Both the position numbers and the translations under genes were made by a program. From assembly GCF_001411555.2 (NCBI RefSeq), contig NC_049903.1, forward strand, positions 23,820,270 through 23,884,269: a DNA stretch of 64,000 nt, in the 5' to 3' direction. The notes under the pieces were generated by a model. The model was not told where the DNA came from. It searched no databases and was given only the letters and a program-made list of their open reading frames with translations. The DNA comes from Juglans regia (Eukaryota; Streptophyta; Magnoliopsida; Fagales; Juglandaceae). Positions 34,940 to 64,000 of this stretch are shown in pieces. The first letter of the stretch is position 1. The number at the start of each line of letters is the position of its first letter.

Positions 34940-35160
34940 TCTATTTCAGAGAGACTTTGTCCTGGGTTCTAGTGTTGCAAGATCACGTGAAAACCTTGAA
35001 ATTTTCATGGACATTGGGAAAGTATACAATCTTTATCGTTGGCTATTGGGAAGGAAAAGAGGAAAGTAGCGTCCATATTGCTTTGATGGTGGTGTGAAAA
35101 GTGTACCTATTGAGAGGTCATGAAGAGATGAGGCAACCTACTAGAGTGTGATTTGAAGTA
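34940..35160 (-). pseudogene. LINE-1: ORF1 amino-terminal (DUF4283-like) segment
   Basis: The minus strand, across several frames, reads LVGCLISS...YTFHTTIKAIWT, then SQCP and a tail equivalent to WNFKGFHVILQHWNPG of plant LINE ORF1 proteins. This is the most upstream LINE-1 sequence I can recognise. Total LINE-1 length without insertions is about 6.06 kb. Confidence 0.65.
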
Positions 35161-35284
35161 GAGTTATTCTGGGCGTCAGCTCGTAGCCGCAACACACCCG
35201 TGCTGTTTTTTTTTTTTTTTTACACTCAGTCAGTGGAGTGTGCTGCGGCTGCAGCACACAGTAGGCTGCAATATATATTTTCTG
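35161..35284. repeat. 124-bp insert with hairpin, flanked by TTTGAAGTA direct repeats
   Basis: TTTGAAGTA occurs at 35152-35160 and 35285-35293. Between them GTAGCCGCAACACACC and GGAGTGTGCTGCGGCTGC form an imperfect stem around a T17 run. 9-bp duplications suggest a Mutator-like insertion, but its ends are not inverted repeats; chance is possible. Confidence 0.4.
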
Positions 35285-35293
35285 TTTGAAGTA

Positions 35294-36480
35294 TGGGTGA
35301 CTGCTTCTGTTGTGGGTTGGGGGGGGGAACCAGATGACTAGATGGTGGGTATTCGGAAGGGTACTCACGGAGAGGTTCGGAAGAGCTTACTGAGAACTGA
35401 GAAGTCTTTGGTCTTTCCCTTTCTTTTTTTCTACTTCTTTGATTTTATCATTTACGTAATACGTGGAGGGTCTTTGCATATTTTAACTGATCTTTTTTTC
35501 CCTTCCATTTATTCAATCCAAATTGATTATTTAACTACGTAATGTTTTGAATGAAATCTCGCCGTTTAAAATTTAAAGAATTACATTAGAATGCACTGTT
35601 AGGTCTTATTAGATATATCTGCTTCATTCGCTAATGGATCAATTGAAATTTAAATAGAAAAATATAGCAAAAGTATGCTCACACATAAAAGCCGAATCAA
35701 ACATGAATATCAAATCCGAAAAAAAAAAAAAAGAACTGGATATAGCATATGTTTTAATAGAAATCTATACTAGAAGAAAGTAATTTCCTTGACTCTGGTT
35801 AATGACTCTCAGGAGCTCTTCTTTTGGACCCAATTGGCATCTTTCGGGAAACATGACTCATTTTAGGTTCTCTCTCTCTTGCCTTTTCACCATTTGGTCA
35901 AACAGTGAAAGAGCAAAGTAATTTTGCAATGCCTTTTTACTTTCACTGTACGAGTATAGTTTTCTTTTCTTGCCATTAGTAGCAATTTTCATCCAAAATT
36001 TTATAAACTCGAACTCAGATCGAACAAACTTGAAAGAATCTAAAAGCAATTTAAATAATTTTATGTATTGTTTTTAATCAACTTTAATTATTCCTGCATG
36101 TTATGTGTGACTTTGATTAGTCTAGCTCTAAATTACATTACTGTTATTTATTGGAAGCGTAACAGATAATTCCAATATGAGAAAATCTATTTTGCCGCCC
36201 CAATAGTACCATTCAAGTGTACCAATTGATAAATTATTATTATTATTATTATTTTACTTAGTGATTAAAGAAGTGATTTTAAGTATATTGATGTATTTTT
36301 TTTAAAATATTTAAATATATTAAAAAAATATGAATAGAAAAATGAAAAAAAAAAAAAGTTACAAAAGCAACTGGCGGTAAGACTCAGGCGGCAGAATAGC
36401 ACCACTCTTCCGATATATATATATATAGTTCCAGAGTTCAAATCTTGAGAAAACAACAGATGATGCTCCTGGTCTCTGGT
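35294..36480. other. AT-rich interval with microsatellites
   Basis: No gene recognised. Holds a TAT triplet run (36235-36256), an A12 run near 36345 and an AT dinucleotide run (36411-36427). Confidence 0.5.
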
Positions 36481-36915
36481 GGCAGTGGACTACGAAGAAG
36501 AAGCCCGATGGAGGGAGGGTGAGAGGCAGGCATAGACAGACAGACAGACAGACAGCCTGGAAGCATCAGTGAGACATCAACACAACAAAAATGTGGAGCT
36601 TTGGCACTAAAAGAATGAATACATTTGACATCCATCACAACAGCCAATTCAATTTACTTCTGTAACTTGTATAGTAAAGAAGCTACCATTGATGCAAGCT
36701 TTCTGGCATTTTGGGAAGTTTACACATCCCTGCTACCCGCTGCATAGACATTGGGTGGTTGCAAGTAGCCGCTGAACTAAATCTATTTTGACGAAGACAA
36801 TGTAATACTCATGCTTGAAAAACTTAGAAACTAGAGTTTGTTCAAGCAACTGAGATAAATCCATTGATGAGAGAATTAGGGCTCCAGAGACGGAATCGAG
36901 AATCACAGGTGTAAC
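36481..36915 (-). other. Downstream/3' untranslated region of the valine--tRNA ligase gene
   Basis: Lies directly past the stop codon at 36916-36918. GACA tetranucleotide run at 36535-36555. No polyadenylation site can be fixed. Confidence 0.45.
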
Positions 36916-63290
<26,375 letters not shown>

Positions 63291-63385
63291 TGTGCGACAC
63301 CCTCAACTTCCGCTTTGGATTTGACGAAACTTAAAGCGTCGGGACATGCAACACAAAGTTCACCTAGACCCGTGACAAAGTGATG
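63291..63385 (-). mobile_element. Gypsy LTR terminal remnant
   Basis: The plus strand starts TGTGCGACACCCTC; its complement has GTGTTGCATGTCCCGACG, the same block as near the end of the long LTR at 6430-6450. Only about 95 bases remain. Confidence 0.65.
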
Positions 63386-63408
63386 AGTCTTGTGACTCTA
63401 TAAGATTT

Positions 63409-64000
63409 ATGCAAGTTTATTCAAGACGAAGAGATCCGGACCCTAATCCTGAGCAAGTTCAAGCTTCAACTCTAGATCTTGAGAGTGAGCTAAGTCCCAA
63501 TATTTCACCTCCATCAGCCCATGATCGTGACCTCCCTATTGCTATTAGAAAAGGCACAAGAGAATGCACTAAACACCCATTGTACCTTTAGCAAAGTTTG
63601 TGTCATTTAGAAAATTCTCACCATCACATAGGAGCTTTCAAGTCAGCATAAATACCATTCCTATTCCTAATACTTTATCTAAGGCATTATCTAATAAGAA
63701 TTGGAGAAATGCTATGAATGAAGAGATGCAGACACTAGAAAATAATCGAGGGAAATTGCTGACTTACCACCAGGGAAGAAAGTTGTGGTATGCAAGTGGG
63801 TGTTTACAGTGAAGTACAGGTCAGATGGCTCCCTGGAAAGATACAAGGCCAGACTCGTGGCAAAAGGATACACGCAGACCTATGGCATTGACTATCAAGA
63901 GACATTTGCTCTAGTGGCTAAGATGAGTACGGTAAGAGTGTTGCTATCACTAGCTGCTAACTTACACTGGTACTTGGAGCAATTTGATGTAAAAAATGCA
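63409..64000 (+). pseudogene. Copia retrotransposon: RT amino-terminal part, continues off the window
   Basis: MQVYSRRRDPDPNPEQVQAS, DLPIAIRKGTRECTKHPLYL then a stop; the frame resumes as SFRKFSPSHRSFQVSINT, ALSNKNWRNAMNEEMQTLEN. After a break near 63765 the frame is open to the edge: [38 protein letters not shown] and QFDVKNA. This is the typical copia RT start; the catalytic YVDD lies beyond 64000. Confidence 0.88.

Overview
The window is plant nuclear DNA, most likely from a woody eudicot. It is intron-rich and dominated by LINEs, Ty3/gypsy and copia elements, hAT elements and MITEs with TAA/TTA target sites. One MITE family rich in GAGTTGAGATGAG-like ends reminded me of Fagales (walnut/hickory/oak type) genomes; that is an impression, not a test. 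I found no operon, CRISPR array, rRNA gene or functional tRNA gene.

Only two host genes are supported. (1) 7039-10696 (+) is a four-exon gene for a 163-residue protein with one membrane segment near its C-terminus; its function is unknown to me. (2) 62959-36916 (-) is the last ten exons of a bacterial-type (organellar) valine--tRNA ligase, from the KMSKS-loop exon to the stop codon. 1,037 coding bases are spread over 26 kb because three introns (6.2, 6.2 and 9.9 kb) have filled with transposons. Its 5' part lies beyond base 64000.

Layout: 1-2351, part of a hAT element (minus strand) with a degenerate BED/hAT transposase, a GCGCTCGAG-rich minisatellite and palindromic termini. 2352-6489, a very long gypsy-type LTR with a 32-bp tandem array. 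7039-10696, gene 1, with MITEs in intron 3. 12323-13031, two MITEs. 13160-35160, one LINE of about 6.06 kb (LINE-1, minus strand) cut into six pieces by five insertions: a hAT MITE carrying a piece of another LINE's ORF1 (16137-16870), an LTR (18723-20318), a gypsy element with a 3.7-kb LTR (Ty3-A, 21022-26842), a chromodomain gypsy element (Ty3-B, 27071-34169, itself interrupted by a 2.6-kb LTR fragment) and a second hAT MITE (34270-34931). Target-site duplications were read for all five, though that of the LTR is ambiguous.

36916-62959 is the ligase gene with its introns. The 6.2-kb intron 46116-39938 holds LINE-E, LINE-B, LINE-A, a copia scrap and a SINE. The 6.2-kb intron 52478-46265 holds LINE tails, a MITE, LINE-C and a truncated SINE. 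The 9.9-kb intron 62635-52723 holds a 67-bp LINE relic, LINE-F, the nearly complete LINE-D (54492-60274), a copia pseudogene and a SINE with 21-bp duplications. 63291-64000 holds a gypsy LTR end and a copia fragment running off the window.

Apart from the two host genes everything coding is transposon-derived and broken. I see no convincing new biochemical system; the unusual material is structural (nesting, capture, repeat architecture, a probable GC-AG intron). Coordinates, splice sites and duplications were read by eye.
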